From the NCBI GenBank assembly GCA_016649455.1, contig JAENXO010000190.1, positions 1 through 5,713 of the forward strand: a stretch of DNA of 5,713 nt. Direction: 5' to 3'. Under the pieces are notes generated by a model. It saw only the letters and a program-made list of their open reading frames with translations. It was not told where the DNA came from and ran no database searches. Positions 4,711 through 5,713 of the stretch are shown piece after piece. Source of the stretch: Gemmatimonadota bacterium (lineage in GTDB: Bacteria > Gemmatimonadota > Gemmatimonadetes > Palauibacterales > Palauibacteraceae). The first letter of the stretch is position 1; each line of letters starts with the position of its first letter. A program made the translations under genes and the position numbers.

Positions 4711-5713
4711 ATGTCTGAAAGCCTGAACCGAGAAGCGCGCCGGCCTGCGGTGGTCGTGGATGTCGGCGGCGTCGGGATCGGTGGCGACCATCCCGTGGTC
4801 GTGCAGTCCATGACCAACACCGACACGGCCGACGTCGAGGCGACCGTGTCGCAGGTTACGCAGCTCGCCGAGGCCGGCAGCGAGCTGGTCCGTCTGACGG
4901 TCAACACTTCGGCGGCGGCTCGCGCCGTTCCGGAGATCTCCGACCGCCTGCGAGCCTCGGGGGTGACAGTTCCACTGATCGGGGACTTCCACTTCAACGG
5001 ACACATTCTCCTGCCGGGGAATCCCTCGTGCGCGGCAGCGCTGGACAAGTACCGGATCAACCCGGGGAACGTGGGCGGTCGGACGTGGGACGCGAACTTC
5101 GCTCGCATCGTCGAATGCGCGGCCGAACACGACAAGCCGGTCCGAATCGGCGTGAACTGGGGATCGCTGGACCAGGCGCTGCTGACCACGATGATGGACG
5201 AGAACGCGGCGCTCGAGCGGCCCCGTGAGGCGCACGACGTGATGATCGACGCGATGATCGAGAGCGCGATGCGTTCGGCCCGGGTGGCCGAGGAGATCGG
5301 TCTGCCACACGATCGGATTCTCCTGAGCGCCAAGGTCTCAGGCGTGCAGGATCTGCTGACCGTGTATCGTCGGCTGGCGCCGCTCTCCGACTACCCGCTC
5401 CACCTGGGTCTCACGGAGGCCGGGATGGGCAGGAAAGGGATCGTATCCAGCACCGCGGGGCTGGCGATTCTCCTCGCCGAGGGTATCGGGGACACGATCC
5501 GCGTCTCTCTCACGCCGACTCCCGGCGGAGATCGAAGTGAGGAGGTTCGGGTCGCACGGCAGATCCTCCAGTCGCTCGGGCTGCGGATGTTCGAGCCGCA
5601 GGTCACGGCCTGCCCGGGCTGTGGCCGCACGACGAGCACGTTCTTCCAGAAAATGGCACAGGAGATCGAAGAATACCTGCGTACCCGAATGCCCCTGTGG
5701 AGCGGACTCTACC
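4711..5713 (+). CDS. ispG: 4-hydroxy-3-methylbut-2-en-1-yl diphosphate synthase, 3'-truncated by window edge
   Basis: 334 residues are visible and the frame is still open at the edge. IspG (GcpE) is a cytoplasmic [4Fe-4S] enzyme that reductively opens 2-C-methyl-D-erythritol 2,4-cyclodiphosphate to HMBPP, the penultimate step of the MEP isoprenoid pathway. Conserved blocks: VQSMTNTDTADVEATV (31-46), LVRLTVNT, GDFHFNGH (91-98), KYRINPGNVGG (113-123), KPVRIGVNWGSLDQ, LLSAKVSGVQDLL, LHLGLTEAGMG (230-240), GIGDTIRVSLTPTPGGDRSEEV, and ACPGCGRTTST (300-310). Cys301 and Cys304 are two of the three cluster ligands; the third Cys and the catalytic Glu (GC.VNGPGE block) would lie beyond the window. The ATG at 4711 gives a normal N-terminus (REARRPAVVVDVGGVGIGGDHP); GGGAG at 4696-4700 is rather far (10 bases) as a ribosome binding site. 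The long GDFHFNGH/NWGSLD/PGGDRSEEV form is unlike E. coli IspG and like Xanthomonas or alphaproteobacterial enzymes. Confidence 0.96.
   Translation, partial: MSESLNREARRPAVVVDVGGVGIGGDHPVVVQSMTNTDTADVEATVSQVTQLAEAGSELVRLTVNTSAAARAVPEISDRLRASGVTVPLIGDFHFNGHILLPGNPSCAAALDKYRINPGNVGGRTWDANFARIVECAAEHDKPVRIGVNWGSLDQALLTTMMDENAALERPREAHDVMIDAMIESAMRSARVAEEIGLPHDRILLSAKVSGVQDLLTVYRRLAPLSDYPLHLGLTEAGMGRKGIVSSTAGLAILLAEGIGDTIRVSLTPTPGGDRSEEVRVARQILQSLGLRMFEPQVTACPGCGRTTSTFFQKMAQEIEEYLRTRMPLWSGLY

Noticed and set aside
4524..5333. 269-codon and overlapping 219-codon minus-strand frames
   Set aside because: Antisense to ispG and running through the intrinsic terminator; composition is Ser/Arg-rich with no recognisable motif.

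Overview
The window is a GC-rich (roughly 60-65 % by eye), tightly packed bacterial chromosome segment. The best taxonomic clue is the ispG product at the right end. Its motifs (VQSMTNTDTADV, GDFHFNGH, KYRINPGNVG, GVNWGSLD, LHLGLTEAGMG, ACPGCGRTTST) are the long proteobacterial form, as I remember it from Xanthomonas-like gammaproteobacteria and from alphaproteobacteria. A proteobacterium, possibly an uncultured gammaproteobacterium, is my inference; nothing here fixes the genus. I see no mobile element, CRISPR array, tRNA or rRNA.

Left part (1-1392, + strand): two translationally coupled amino-acid dehydrogenase genes. The first is only the C-terminal end of a saccharopine dehydrogenase (glutamate-forming, Lys9-like). 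It overlaps by 4 bases a complete gene of the alanine dehydrogenase / Lys1 / N5-(carboxyethyl)ornithine synthase superfamily. Together they look like a two-enzyme module that makes and cleaves a secondary-amine (opine or saccharopine-type) intermediate.

Middle (1393-2872): a short 73-base convergent gap with no clear terminator. Then comes a minus-strand gene for a secreted NTF2/SnoaL-like protein and, diverging from it across about 126 bases, a class I methyltransferase of the METTL7 (thiol methyltransferase-like) type. The divergent gap carries a perfect 9-bp inverted repeat. A class I/II PLP aminotransferase follows 45 bases after the methyltransferase and may be translated from a leaderless mRNA.

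Right part (4025-5713): the most unusual stretch. A near-consensus sigma70 promoter with a palindrome in its spacer drives what looks like a self-contained unit of about 545 nt. It consists of a leader of about 218 nt with several hairpins, repeated GTGGAAA-type boxes and many GGA triplets, an unrecognised 71-aa basic protein, a compound stem-loop, and a perfect 9-bp GAAA-tetraloop intrinsic terminator. Downstream, with its own possible promoter, lies ispG (methylerythritol phosphate isoprenoid pathway), cut by the window edge.

Apart from the left-hand pair, the genes do not form an obvious common pathway. A link between the aminotransferase and the saccharopine-type pair (for example aminoadipate transamination) is possible but only speculative.
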